Shown here piece by piece: positions 16,559-23,781 of a DNA stretch of 23,864 nt. The stretch comes from Oxalobacteraceae bacterium. GTDB lineage: Bacteria > Pseudomonadota > Gammaproteobacteria > Burkholderiales > Burkholderiaceae_D. The stretch lies in contig DPRS01000031.1 of the NCBI GenBank assembly GCA_003537575.1, forward strand, positions 74,470-98,333, written 5' to 3'. The position numbers and the translations under genes are program-made. The first letter of the stretch is position 1. Every line of letters begins with the position of its first letter. The notes beneath the pieces are model-generated. The model saw only the letters and a program-made list of their open reading frames with translations, had not been told where the DNA came from and did not search any database.

Positions 16559-16592
16559 CATTACCGACACGAAACATTTCGTGTAAGTAATG
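16559..16592 (+). promoter_or_regulatory. stem-loop in the flhD mRNA leader
   Basis: CATTAC-CG-ACACGAA (loop ACAT) TTCGTGT-AA-GTAATG forms a 13-bp stem with one 2x2 internal loop. It ends about 8 bases before the strong ribosome site AGAAGGGGG and 18 bases before the flhD ATG. A possible sigma-70 -35, TTGACT (16521-16526), with a poor -10 CTGAAT (16546-16551, 19-base spacer) would start the mRNA almost at the hairpin base. A 5'-terminal hairpin could protect flhDC mRNA or serve as a site for an RNA-binding protein or small RNA; the role is inferred. Confidence 0.5.
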
Positions 16593-16610
16593 TCCAAAGA
16601 AGGGGGAAAA

Positions 16611-16928
16611 ATGGATACGAACAACATGATGGCTGAAATCCGCGATGCCAACCTGAGTTACCTGATGCTGGCGCAGCAAATGATCCGCGCCGATAAGGCA
16701 ACCGCGATCTTCCGCCTTGGCCTCAGCGCCGAAATCGCCGATCTGCTGGAAGGCCTGAACAACGCTCAGATCCTGAAACTCGCCGGCACCAATATGATGC
16801 TGGCGCGTTTCCGTTTTGATGACGGCGCTATCCTGGGCATGCTCACCAATTACAACAAGGATCGTTCGCTGGCGCATTCGCACGCGGCCATCCTGATGGC
16901 CGGCCAGCCTGTCGAAGAAATCGCATAA
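16611..16928 (+). CDS. flhD: flagellar master transcriptional regulator subunit FlhD
   Basis: Subunit of the FlhD4C2 complex, which activates flagellar class II promoters with sigma-70. At 105 residues it is slightly shorter than the 116-residue E. coli protein. The conserved core is clear: DANLSYLMLAQQMIRADKAT, FRLGLSAEIADLL, and KLAGTNMMLARFRFD. The E. coli cysteine (C65) that forms an intersubunit disulfide is replaced by Ala here (MLARFRF against LVCHFRF, aligned by eye). ATG 16611 is chosen because AAGGGGG precedes it by 4 bases; an in-frame ATG at 16590 overlaps the leader stem and would disrupt it. flhC follows after 52 bp, the usual flhDC operon order. The long AT-rich upstream region suggests extensive regulation. 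Confidence 0.96.
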   Translation: MDTNNMMAEIRDANLSYLMLAQQMIRADKATAIFRLGLSAEIADLLEGLNNAQILKLAGTNMMLARFRFDDGAILGMLTNYNKDRSLAHSHAAILMAGQPVEEIA

Positions 16929-16980
16929 GCGCGATCTGCTCAAGTCGTATCCAGCTTAATCGAATACACGAGGTCCGCAA

Positions 16981-17535
16981 ATGGCGAAAAAAAGTGTGGT
17001 GACGGAAGCTCAGGAAATCCGCCTGGCGATCGACCTGATCAATCTCGGCGCGCGCCTGCAGTTGCTCGAGTCGGAAACCACGCTATCGCGCGAACGCCTG
17101 CTGAAACTGTACAAGGAGCTCAAGGGCGTATCGCCGCCGAAGGGCATGCTGCCGTTTTCCACCGACTGGTTCATCACATGGCAGCCCAACGTCCATTCGT
17201 CGCTGTATATCAATATATATAACTATCTGGTCGAACATGCCCGTATTTCCGGCATCGAGGCCGTGATGAAGGCTTACCGCCTGTACCTCGAGCAGGTTGG
17301 TCCGCAAGGTGATGAAGAGCCGGTGCTGTCCCTGACCCGCGCCTGGACCCTGGTACGTTTCTTCGAAAGCAAGATGCTGCAAACCGCCTGCTGCAGCGAA
17401 TGTCGCGGCCACTTCGTCGTGCACCAGCTGGATTTGCATGACAATTATGTATGCGGCCTGTGCCACATGCCTTCGCGCGCCGGAAAAACCAAGAAAACCA
17501 AAAGCGCCGCGGCTTCCGTGGCTGCGGCGGCTTGA
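16981..17535 (+). CDS. flhC: flagellar master transcriptional regulator subunit FlhC
   Basis: DNA-binding partner of FlhD in the FlhD4C2 activator. The 184-residue protein shows the family pattern AIDLINLGARLQLLESET, SRERLLKLYKELKG, SPPKGMLPFSTDWF and RAWTLVRFF. The zinc site is intact as two CxxC pairs, C138/C141 and C158/C161, matching the four-cysteine site of E. coli FlhC. A Lys/Ala-rich tail of about 20 residues at the end is probably disordered. ATG 16981 has GAGG about 8 bases upstream (ACGAGGTCCGCAA), supporting this start. Confidence 0.97.
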   Translation: MAKKSVVTEAQEIRLAIDLINLGARLQLLESETTLSRERLLKLYKELKGVSPPKGMLPFSTDWFITWQPNVHSSLYINIYNYLVEHARISGIEAVMKAYRLYLEQVGPQGDEEPVLSLTRAWTLVRFFESKMLQTACCSECRGHFVVHQLDLHDNYVCGLCHMPSRAGKTKKTKSAAASVAAAA

Positions 17536-17598
17536 GTCTGACTGGTCGTTTTATGGCCGGGCGCTGCCTGGCCTCTTCGCCCCGCCTGGCCTAGTCGC

Positions 17599-18378
17599 AT
17601 GAGCGAAGGGGGAGGCGGGGCGCCGCAGTTCTGGCGGGCGCCGGCATTGCGGGCGCTGCTGCATCAGGGCCTGGCCTTGTCGCCGGCTTTCTGTATCCTT
17701 GTTGTGCTGCAGGCGTGGGGGATGCCGGCGCCGCATCCACTCGTCGCGGCATTGCTGCAGGGCGGGATTGCCGCTTCCCTGTCGGCCTGGCGCCGCCTGG
17801 CGATCTGGTGGCTGCCGATCCAGCTGCTGTTTCCCTCTGCCCTGGTCGTCGCGCTGGACTTGCGCCTGCCACCATCACTTTTCCTTGGCTTGTTCCTGTT
17901 TTTTTTGCTCCTGTACTGGAGCAGCTTCCGCACGCAGGTGCCGTATTACCCTTCCACCCGCCCGGTGTGGCGCGCGGTCGTCGGATTGCTGCCGGCGCGG
18001 CCGCTGCGTTGTATCGATATCGGCAGCGGCTTCGGCGGCCTGGTGCTGGAGTTGGCCGCGCTTCGTCCGGACAGCCGCGTCGAGGGCATCGAGCTGGCGC
18101 CGCTGCCCTGGCTGGCGAGCAGTGTGCGCGCGCGCTGTACGCGCAGTCGCGCGCGCTTTCGGCGCGGCGACTACCTGGATCTGGATTTCGCCGGCTACGA
18201 CGTGGTGTTTGCCTATTTGTCGCCGGCCGCCATGCCTGTTCTGTGGGAAAAAGCCCACAGTGAAATGCGGCCCGGCGCGCTGCTCCTGAGCTATGAATTC
18301 CTCATGTCCGGCCGTGCGCCCGATATCGCTTTGCAGCCCCGGCACGGCGGCGCTGTTTTATACGGCTGGCGCATGTGA
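17599..18378 (+). CDS. membrane-anchored class I SAM-dependent methyltransferase, substrate unknown
   Basis: A 259-residue protein with three or four hydrophobic segments in its first 110 residues (about 27-41, 47-63, 66-88, 90-108), then a Rossmann methyltransferase domain. The SAM motif I is IDIGSGFGG (139-147), and an acidic residue ends the next strand (EGIELAP); GYDVVFAYLSP resembles motif IV and GALLLSYEF motif V. The segment VPYYPSTRPVW just before motif I resembles the pre-methyltransferase motif of the FAM173/ATPSCKMT protein-lysine methyltransferases, and the layout (membrane anchor, short motif, catalytic domain) is similar. This is recognition by eye. It lies between flhC and motA on the same strand, 63 bp after flhC, which hints at a role linked to motility or simply a conserved insertion. 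The substrate cannot be told from sequence. The start lacks a strong ribosome site. Confidence 0.8.
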   Translation: MSEGGGGAPQFWRAPALRALLHQGLALSPAFCILVVLQAWGMPAPHPLVAALLQGGIAASLSAWRRLAIWWLPIQLLFPSALVVALDLRLPPSLFLGLFLFFLLLYWSSFRTQVPYYPSTRPVWRAVVGLLPARPLRCIDIGSGFGGLVLELAALRPDSRVEGIELAPLPWLASSVRARCTRSRARFRRGDYLDLDFAGYDVVFAYLSPAAMPVLWEKAHSEMRPGALLLSYEFLMSGRAPDIALQPRHGGAVLYGWRM

Positions 18379-18440
18379 GCGGAAACGCTCCTTGCCGGCT
18401 TTCTCCCGGGCGAGCAGGCATCTTCGGCAAGTGTCAATGA

Positions 18441-18478
18441 ACCACAATTAAGGTATTAATTAGAGTGTTTCCTGTGGT
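18441..18478 (+). promoter_or_regulatory. nested inverted repeats upstream of motA
   Basis: ACCACA (18441-18446) and TGTGGT (18473-18478) form an outer inverted repeat; inside is a perfect AATTAA-GGTA-TTAATT (18446-18461). They lie in the 272-bp gap (18379-18650) before motA, in a locally AT-rich patch, and may be a regulator site such as one for FlhDC. I found no convincing sigma-28 promoter in this gap. Confidence 0.35.
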
Positions 18479-18612
18479 ACATTTTCTACTTATAAATACT
18501 TGGATATGCCTCTGTAGTGCGGCAAGAGAGTGGAAAGCGGCGTTTCGGGTTCTTTTTCGCCGTTTGCGCCTTGCTCCTGGCTGCTATTCTGCATACGCAA
18601 AGACAAATCACG

Positions 18613-18633
18613 GGCCGGCAACAGGCCTTTTTT
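18613..18633 (+). terminator. weak terminator or attenuator-like element before motA
   Basis: GGCC (18613-18616) can pair with GGCC (18624-18627) across a 7-base loop, and six T follow directly (18628-18633). The stem is only 4 bp, so termination is uncertain. It lies 17 bases before the motA start. Confidence 0.25.
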
Positions 18634-18650
18634 AGACCGGGGTAGCGCGC

Positions 18651-19511
18651 TTGCTAGTCATTATTGGATACGTTGTCGTCGTGCTGTCGGTCTTCGGCGG
18701 CTTCTTGCTGGCGGGTGGCCACATGGCTGCGCTATTCCAGCCGGTCGAGTTGCTGATCATCGGCGGCTCGGCGATAGGCGCCTTCATCGTCGGCAACAAC
18801 AGCAAGGCCATCAAGGCCACGCTGCACGCCTTGCCTAGCCTGTTCAAGAGCTCGCGCTACACCAAGGCGCTGTACATGGAATTGATGACCTTGCTGTTCG
18901 AGATACTGAGCAAGGTGCGGAAAGAAGGGTTGATGTCCATCGAAGGCGATATCGAGAGCCCCGAGGAAAGCCCGATCTTCACCAAGTATCCCGGCGTCCT
19001 GGCCGACCATCATATCGTCGAGTTCATGACCGATTATCTGCGCCTGATGGTGTCGGGGAACATGGATGCGTTCCAGATCGAGAACCTGATGGACAATGAA
19101 ATCGAGACCCATCATGTCGAGGGCGAAGTGCCGGTGCATTGCATCGCCAAGCTGGGTGACGCCATGCCCGCGCTGGGTATCGTGGCCTGCGTGCTGGGCG
19201 TGGTGCATACCATGGAATCGGTGGGCTTGCCGCCGGCCGAGCTGGGCATCCTGATCGCCCGTGCGCTGGTGGGCACCTTCCTCGGCATTCTGCTTTCGTA
19301 TGGTTTTGTCGGGCCGCTGTCCGGCCTGCTGGAGCAAAAGCTGCACGAGTCGACCAAGATGTTCCAGTGCGTGAAAGTGACGCTGCTGGCGAGCCTGAAC
19401 GGCTACGCCCCGGCGCTGGCAGTCGAATTCGGCCGCAAGGTGCTGTTCTCGACGGAGCGGCCGTCTTTCCTCGAGCTGGAAGAGCACATCAAGGCAGCGA
19501 AGGCAAAATAA
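18651..19511 (+). CDS. motA: flagellar motor stator protein MotA
   Basis: Proton-channel stator subunit; five MotA and two MotB build one stator unit that drives flagellar rotation. The 286-residue protein aligns with E. coli MotA throughout. The rotor-interacting R90 and E98 and the channel prolines P173 and P222 fall at the same positions. Four membrane helices are visible, near 2-21, 33-50, 170-190 and 200-222. It starts at TTG 18651 (MLVIIGYVVV), aligning exactly with the E. coli start; GGGG lies about 9 bases upstream. An uncommon start codon may set a low expression level. motB follows after 30 bp. Confidence 0.98.
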   Translation: MLVIIGYVVVVLSVFGGFLLAGGHMAALFQPVELLIIGGSAIGAFIVGNNSKAIKATLHALPSLFKSSRYTKALYMELMTLLFEILSKVRKEGLMSIEGDIESPEESPIFTKYPGVLADHHIVEFMTDYLRLMVSGNMDAFQIENLMDNEIETHHVEGEVPVHCIAKLGDAMPALGIVACVLGVVHTMESVGLPPAELGILIARALVGTFLGILLSYGFVGPLSGLLEQKLHESTKMFQCVKVTLLASLNGYAPALAVEFGRKVLFSTERPSFLELEEHIKAAKAK

Positions 19512-19541
19512 CAGGCATGAGCGGAGAACGGCGGGGTCGAA

Positions 19542-20477
19542 ATGGCGGATGAGGCGCGTCCAATCGTCGTCAAGCGGGTCAAGAAATCCAGCGGCGGCCA
19601 CCATGGCGGCGCCTGGAAGATCGCCTATGCCGACTTTGTCACCGCCATGATGGCGTTTTTCCTGCTGATGTGGCTGCTCGGCTCGACCTCGAAGGGCGAT
19701 CTGCAGGGCATCGCCGATTACTTTGCGACGCCGCTGAAGGTGGCCATGGGCGGCGGCTCCGGCAGCGGCGACAGCTCGCACGTGATCAAGGGCGGCGGCA
19801 AGGATCTGACGCGCAAGGATGGCCAGGTCAAGGCCATCGACGCTCCCGGCCAGAAAAAGACCTATAACGTCAAGACCGCCACCGAATTGCTGGAGAAGGT
19901 CGAGGGCGAGCGGCTGCGGACGCTGAAAAAGAAAATCGAGGAAGTCATCGCCAGCAATCCTGTCCTGCGCCAGTACAAGAACCAGCTACTGCTAGATATC
20001 ACTTCCGAAGGCTTGCGCATCCAGATCGTCGACGAGCAGAACCGGCCGATGTTTGCCCTCGCCAAGGCCGATCTGCAGCCCTACACCGTGGAAATCCTGC
20101 ATGAAATCGGCCTGGCCCTGAACGAGGTGCCGAACAAGATCAGCCTGTCCGGCCACACCGATGCCACGCCGTATTCTCGCGGTGAAAAAGGGTACAGCAA
20201 CTGGGAACTGTCGGCCGATCGCGCCAATGCCTCGCGCCGCGAACTGGTCTCCGGCGGCATGGATGAATCGAAAGTGCTGCGGGTGGTCGGCTTGTCGTCG
20301 GTGCTGCCCTTCGACAAGGAAAACCCGGCCAATCCGAGCAACCGCCGCATCAGCATCATCGTCATGAACAAGCGGGCGGAGCTGGCGGCATCGCAGGAAA
20401 GCGGCGCCGTGGAAGTGTCCGACAGCGGCGCGGGATTGCAGGAGCAGAAGGATGCAGGCGGAACGCAGACGCAATAA
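19542..20477 (+). CDS. motB: flagellar motor stator protein MotB
   Basis: Stator subunit that anchors MotA to peptidoglycan and carries the proton-binding aspartate. The 311-residue protein begins with a basic cytoplasmic tail (VVKRVKKSSGGHHGGAWKIAY) and one membrane helix holding D31 (YADFVTAMMAFFLLMWLL), equivalent to E. coli D32, so the motor is expected to be proton-driven. A plug and linker region rich in Gly and Lys follows. The OmpA-like peptidoglycan-binding domain (about 150-285) has LSGHTDATPY, NWELSADRANASRREL and NPSNRRISIIV. ATG 19542 is preceded by GGCGGGG, a plausible ribosome site. It is probably cotranscribed with motA and the next gene. Confidence 0.97.
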   Translation: MADEARPIVVKRVKKSSGGHHGGAWKIAYADFVTAMMAFFLLMWLLGSTSKGDLQGIADYFATPLKVAMGGGSGSGDSSHVIKGGGKDLTRKDGQVKAIDAPGQKKTYNVKTATELLEKVEGERLRTLKKKIEEVIASNPVLRQYKNQLLLDITSEGLRIQIVDEQNRPMFALAKADLQPYTVEILHEIGLALNEVPNKISLSGHTDATPYSRGEKGYSNWELSADRANASRRELVSGGMDESKVLRVVGLSSVLPFDKENPANPSNRRISIIVMNKRAELAASQESGAVEVSDSGAGLQEQKDAGGTQTQ

Positions 20478-20538
20478 CTTCGGGAAGCAGCCGGGTTTGC
20501 GCCTGTACGATTGAAGGTGCCGGTGATAAGGTATTTTC

Positions 20539-21087
20539 ATGAAAAGAAAGAAATTAATGGGGACGCAGGTGAAACACTTGCTGGAGACTGTCGCGGAGAA
20601 CGGCAATCTGCATCTGACCGAGGTCGAGACCGACCTGATGCAGACCACTTTCCTGCTCGGCGAGGCGATCGAGAAGCTGTCGGCGAGTTTCATGGCGATC
20701 CATGAAACCGTGCGCGCGCAGCAAGCGATGGTCGACGCGCTGCTGGCCGGTGGAGCGGCGCCGCAGGACAGCGCAGCGCAGCTCAAGGTCCTGGAGGCGG
20801 AGATCGGCAAGCATGTGAATGCGGCCGTCACGGGCCTGCAGTTCCAGGACATGACCACGCAGCTGATCGGCCGCACGGTGCGGCGCGTGACGGGCTTGCG
20901 CGAAGTGCTGGATCTGCTCGAGGGCGGCAGCGCCGGCGTGCTGGAAGATGCGTCGCCGGAGGCGCTCGCGCAAGTGCTGCACAACCTCAATGCAATGGTG
21001 GAGAATCAGGCGCAGAAGCTGGAAAGCCTGCTGTGGAAGCCGGTGCAGCAGACCCACATGGAAAGCGGCGACATCGAGCTGTTCTAA
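20539..21087 (+). CDS. CheZ-like chemotaxis protein, candidate CheY-P phosphatase
   Basis: A 182-residue, largely helical cytoplasmic protein. Residues 98-110 read TGLQFQDMTTQLI. In E. coli CheZ the catalytic pair D143 and Q147 lies in DFQDLTGQVI; here D104 and Q108 keep the same spacing in the same setting. The C-terminus GDIELF, after a low-complexity linker, resembles the amphipathic C-terminal tail by which CheZ grips CheY. It is shorter than E. coli CheZ (214 aa), and the rest is diverged. ATG 20539 has AAGG 7 bases upstream; ATG 20557 is an alternative. It lies between motB and cheY, which fits a CheY partner. General annotation would be a chemotaxis protein; the phosphatase function is inferred from the motif and needs no other missing domain. 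Confidence 0.75.
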   Translation: MKRKKLMGTQVKHLLETVAENGNLHLTEVETDLMQTTFLLGEAIEKLSASFMAIHETVRAQQAMVDALLAGGAAPQDSAAQLKVLEAEIGKHVNAAVTGLQFQDMTTQLIGRTVRRVTGLREVLDLLEGGSAGVLEDASPEALAQVLHNLNAMVENQAQKLESLLWKPVQQTHMESGDIELF

Positions 21088-21153
21088 GCCTGAGGCACGG
21101 AAACACTGAAAAAAACGGGCGCATGCCCGGAGATGACAAGAGCGGGAGTAATG

Positions 21154-21519
21154 ATGGCAAAAACGATACTTGCAGTGGACGATTCGGGATCACTCAGGCA
21201 GATGGTGGTGTTCAGTCTGAAGGCCGCCGGTTACATGGTGACCGAAGCCGTTGACGGGCAAGACGGCCTGGAAAAGGCCAAGGCGGAGAAATTCGACCTG
21301 GTGCTGACCGATCAGAACATGCCGCGCATGGACGGCCTGACCCTGATCCGTTCGCTGCGCGCGCTATCGACGTACCAGAACGTGCCGATCCTGATGCTGA
21401 CCACCGAAGCCAGCGATGAAATGAAGCAGAAGGGCCGGGCGGCCGGCGCCAACGGCTGGCTGGTCAAGCCCTTCGATCCGCAGCGCCTGACCGAGGTGGT
21501 CAGGAAGGTCATCGGCTGA
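21154..21519 (+). CDS. cheY: chemotaxis response regulator CheY
   Basis: Single-domain receiver of 121 residues that, when phosphorylated by CheA, binds the flagellar switch. All receiver residues are present: acidic pair D9/D10 (AVDDSGS), phospho-acceptor D53 (LTDQNMPRMDG), the switch Thr T83 (LMLTTEAS) and K105 (VKPF). Residue 102 is Trp where E. coli has Tyr106, still aromatic. No output domain follows. Two ATGs lie in tandem at 21151 and 21154; GGGAG ends 5 bases before the second, so 21154 is preferred. It is flanked by the CheZ-like gene and cheA. Other CheY-like copies may exist elsewhere in the genome. Confidence 0.95.
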   Translation: MAKTILAVDDSGSLRQMVVFSLKAAGYMVTEAVDGQDGLEKAKAEKFDLVLTDQNMPRMDGLTLIRSLRALSTYQNVPILMLTTEASDEMKQKGRAAGANGWLVKPFDPQRLTEVVRKVIG

Positions 21520-21584
21520 GCCGCCGGGCGACCGGCTGCCTGGCGCGACCGTCGGGAAGGCGTAAGTGAATATGGAGTTCGATA

Positions 21585-23771
21585 ATGACTGTTGACATGA
21601 GCCAGTTCTACCAAGTGTTCTTCGAAGAAGCCGAAGAGCTCCTGGCAGAAATGGAGAGGCTGCTTCTGGCCATCGACGTCGCGCAGCCCGACCCCGAAGA
21701 CCTGAATGCCATTTTTCGCTCCGCCCATTCGATCAAGGGCGGCGCCTCGACTTTCGGCATCACGGATCTGAGCGAGGTCACGCATGTCCTGGAAACCCTG
21801 CTCGACCGCATCCGCAAGGGCGAGACGGCGCTGACCGGAGAGCACGTCGACGCCTTTCTGGCGGCAAAGGACACGCTGAAGATGCAGCTCGACGGCCATC
21901 GCCATGGCGGCGAGGTGGACCAGGAGCAGGTGGCCGGCGTGCGCGCGACCCTGCAGTCGCTGGCGCAGCAGGGCGCTGCCGGGGCGCAGCCGGCGCCGCG
22001 GCGAGAGCAGGCATCGGCCGCCGCACCGGCCCGGCAGGGCGGCAAAACGCGCTATTGCATCGAATTGCCGGAACTTGCCGAGCGCGACGTCACGGCGCTG
22101 GCCGGCGAGCTGGGCCTGCTGGGCGCGCTCAGCCAGTCCCGCCTGCCCGACGGGCGCGGCGTGTTTACGCTGGACACCGAAGACGGCACCGAGAATATCG
22201 TGGCGATCTGTTCCTTCATCATGGAACCGTCCGACCTGAAGATCACCGAGGAAGCCGCGGCAAGCGCGGAGGATGCGCAGGGTTACGGTTTCTTCGAGCC
22301 GCTGCAATCGGCGATCGAGCAAAAGGAAAAGGAAAACGCTCAGGGCTACGGCTTCTTCGAGCCGCTGCAGTCGGCAATCGAACAGAAGGAAACGGAAAAC
22401 GCGCAGGGCTACGGTTTCTTTCCGCCATTCACGCCCAACGGCGGCGCGCCTGATGCGGCATCCGGCGTCGCTACGCCCGACAGGAATGCCGCGGCGGAGT
22501 TTGCCTCCGCGCTTTCTTCGAAGAGCCGTACGCCCGGCCGCGATGCCGAAAAGCATTCGGCCTCGCATGCGCATAACGAAGCTTCGACCTCGATCCGGGT
22601 CGGCATCGAAAAGGTGGATCAGCTGATCAACCTGGTCGGCGAGCTGGTGATCACGCAGGCGATGATCGAGCAGCGTACCGATTCGCTCGATCCGATCCTG
22701 CACGAGCGGCTGCTCAACAGCGTCAGCCAGTTGACGCGAAATACGCGCGACCTGCAGGAAGCCGTCATGTCGATTCGCATGATGCCGATGGATTACGTAT
22801 TCTCGCGCTTCCCGCGCATGGTGCGCGACCTGGCCGGCAAGCTCGGCAAAAAAGTGGAATTCGTCACCCAGGGCGCCGCCACCGAACTCGACAAGGGCTT
22901 GATCGAGCGTATCGTCGATCCGCTCACGCACCTGGTGCGCAACAGCATCGACCACGGCATCGAGATGCCCGACCTGCGCCATGCCGCGGGCAAGAACGAG
23001 ACCGGGCGGCTGTCGTTGTCGGCGGCGCATCAGGGCGGCAACATCGTCATCGAAGTCAGCGATGACGGCGGCGGCCTGAGCCGCGAAAAGATTCTCGCCA
23101 AGGCGCAGCAGCAAGGCTTGCCGGTAACGGACTCGATGCCGGATGCGGATGTCTGGCAACTGATTTTCGCGCCCGGCTTTTCCACCGCGGAGATCGTGAC
23201 CGACGTCTCCGGCCGCGGCGTCGGCATGGATGTGGTCAAGCGCAACATCACTGCCATGGGCGGCGTGGTCGATATCCGCTCGCTGCGCGGCTTCGGCACC
23301 ACCATTTCGATCTCGCTGCCGTTGACCCTGGCGATCCTGGATGGCATGTCGATCCGGGTCGGGCAGGAAATCTATATTCTGCCGCTGGCCTATGTGGTCG
23401 AGTCGCTGCAGCCGATTGCCGCCGATATCAAGGAAATCAGCGGCAGCGGCCGCGTGATCAAGGTGCGCGGCGACTATCTCCCGCTGATTCCGCTGTACCA
23501 GATGTTCGGCGTCGAATCGGCCCGCACTGAACCTGCCGAAGGCATCGTGGTGATTCTCGAATCCGACGGCAGGAAGGCAGCGCTGTTCGTCGACGAGCTG
23601 GTCGGTCAGCAGCAGGTGGTGGTGAAAAACCTCGAATCGAATTACCGCAAGGTAGCCGGAATTTCCGGCGCGACGATCCTCGGAGACGGCGGCGTTTCCC
23701 TGATCATCGATGTCGCCGCGCTGTTGCGCTCCAGCCGCCAGTTGAACGATGAATCCATCCATACCGAATAA
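21585..23771 (+). CDS. cheA: chemotaxis histidine kinase CheA
   Basis: Cytoplasmic kinase that couples chemoreceptors to CheY. In the 728-residue protein, P1/HPt (about 5-105) carries the phospho-accepting H48 in RSAHSIKGGAST, the same position as in E. coli. A P2-like domain follows (about 152-222, RYCIELPELAERDV to SFIMEPSDLKI). Next is a linker with 21-residue tandem repeats (231-282), then P3 dimerisation (IRVGIEKVDQLINLVGELV). P4 has the N box HLVRNSIDHGIE (from H449), G1 SDDGGG, F box FAPGFST, G2 GRGVGMDVV and GTTISISLPLTLAILDGM; P5 is CheW-like to the end. All kinase motifs are intact. ATG 21585 is preferred; a second in-frame ATG (MSQFYQ, 21597) is possible. cheW begins 10 bp downstream. 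Confidence 0.97.
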   Translation: MTVDMSQFYQVFFEEAEELLAEMERLLLAIDVAQPDPEDLNAIFRSAHSIKGGASTFGITDLSEVTHVLETLLDRIRKGETALTGEHVDAFLAAKDTLKMQLDGHRHGGEVDQEQVAGVRATLQSLAQQGAAGAQPAPRREQASAAAPARQGGKTRYCIELPELAERDVTALAGELGLLGALSQSRLPDGRGVFTLDTEDGTENIVAICSFIMEPSDLKITEEAAASAEDAQGYGFFEPLQSAIEQKEKENAQGYGFFEPLQSAIEQKETENAQGYGFFPPFTPNGGAPDAASGVATPDRNAAAEFASALSSKSRTPGRDAEKHSASHAHNEASTSIRVGIEKVDQLINLVGELVITQAMIEQRTDSLDPILHERLLNSVSQLTRNTRDLQEAVMSIRMMPMDYVFSRFPRMVRDLAGKLGKKVEFVTQGAATELDKGLIERIVDPLTHLVRNSIDHGIEMPDLRHAAGKNETGRLSLSAAHQGGNIVIEVSDDGGGLSREKILAKAQQQGLPVTDSMPDADVWQLIFAPGFSTAEIVTDVSGRGVGMDVVKRNITAMGGVVDIRSLRGFGTTISISLPLTLAILDGMSIRVGQEIYILPLAYVVESLQPIAADIKEISGSGRVIKVRGDYLPLIPLYQMFGVESARTEPAEGIVVILESDGRKAALFVDELVGQQQVVVKNLESNYRKVAGISGATILGDGGVSLIIDVAALLRSSRQLNDESIHTE
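22275..22430 (+). repeat. 63-bp in-frame tandem repeat in the cheA linker (2.5 copies)
   Basis: Two full units (22275-22337, 22338-22400) and a partial third (22401-22430) encode repeats with the core QGYGFFEPLQSAIEQKE. Units 1 and 2 differ at 8 of 63 bases; 7 of these are synonymous and the other is Lys to Thr. The repeated GYGFF motif is aromatic and flanked by charged residues, like a short binding motif in a disordered linker. Confidence 0.9.
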
Positions 23772-23781
23772 GGACAAAGCC

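Larger units (their letters stand above)
15618..16610. other. AT-rich non-coding region between the diguanylate cyclase gene and flhD
   Basis: About 1 kb without a convincing protein gene, much richer in A/T than its surroundings, especially 15830-16350. It contains A- and T-runs, sigma-28-like promoters on the plus strand, a structured stretch ending in a terminator-like hairpin, 10-bp direct repeats (TTATAAGAAA at 16016 and 16081; GACGTTAACA at 16057 and 16148), a REP-like hairpin and the flhD leader stem-loop. It must also hold the minus-strand promoter of the diguanylate cyclase. The base composition suits binding by H-NS-like proteins. Confidence 0.8.
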
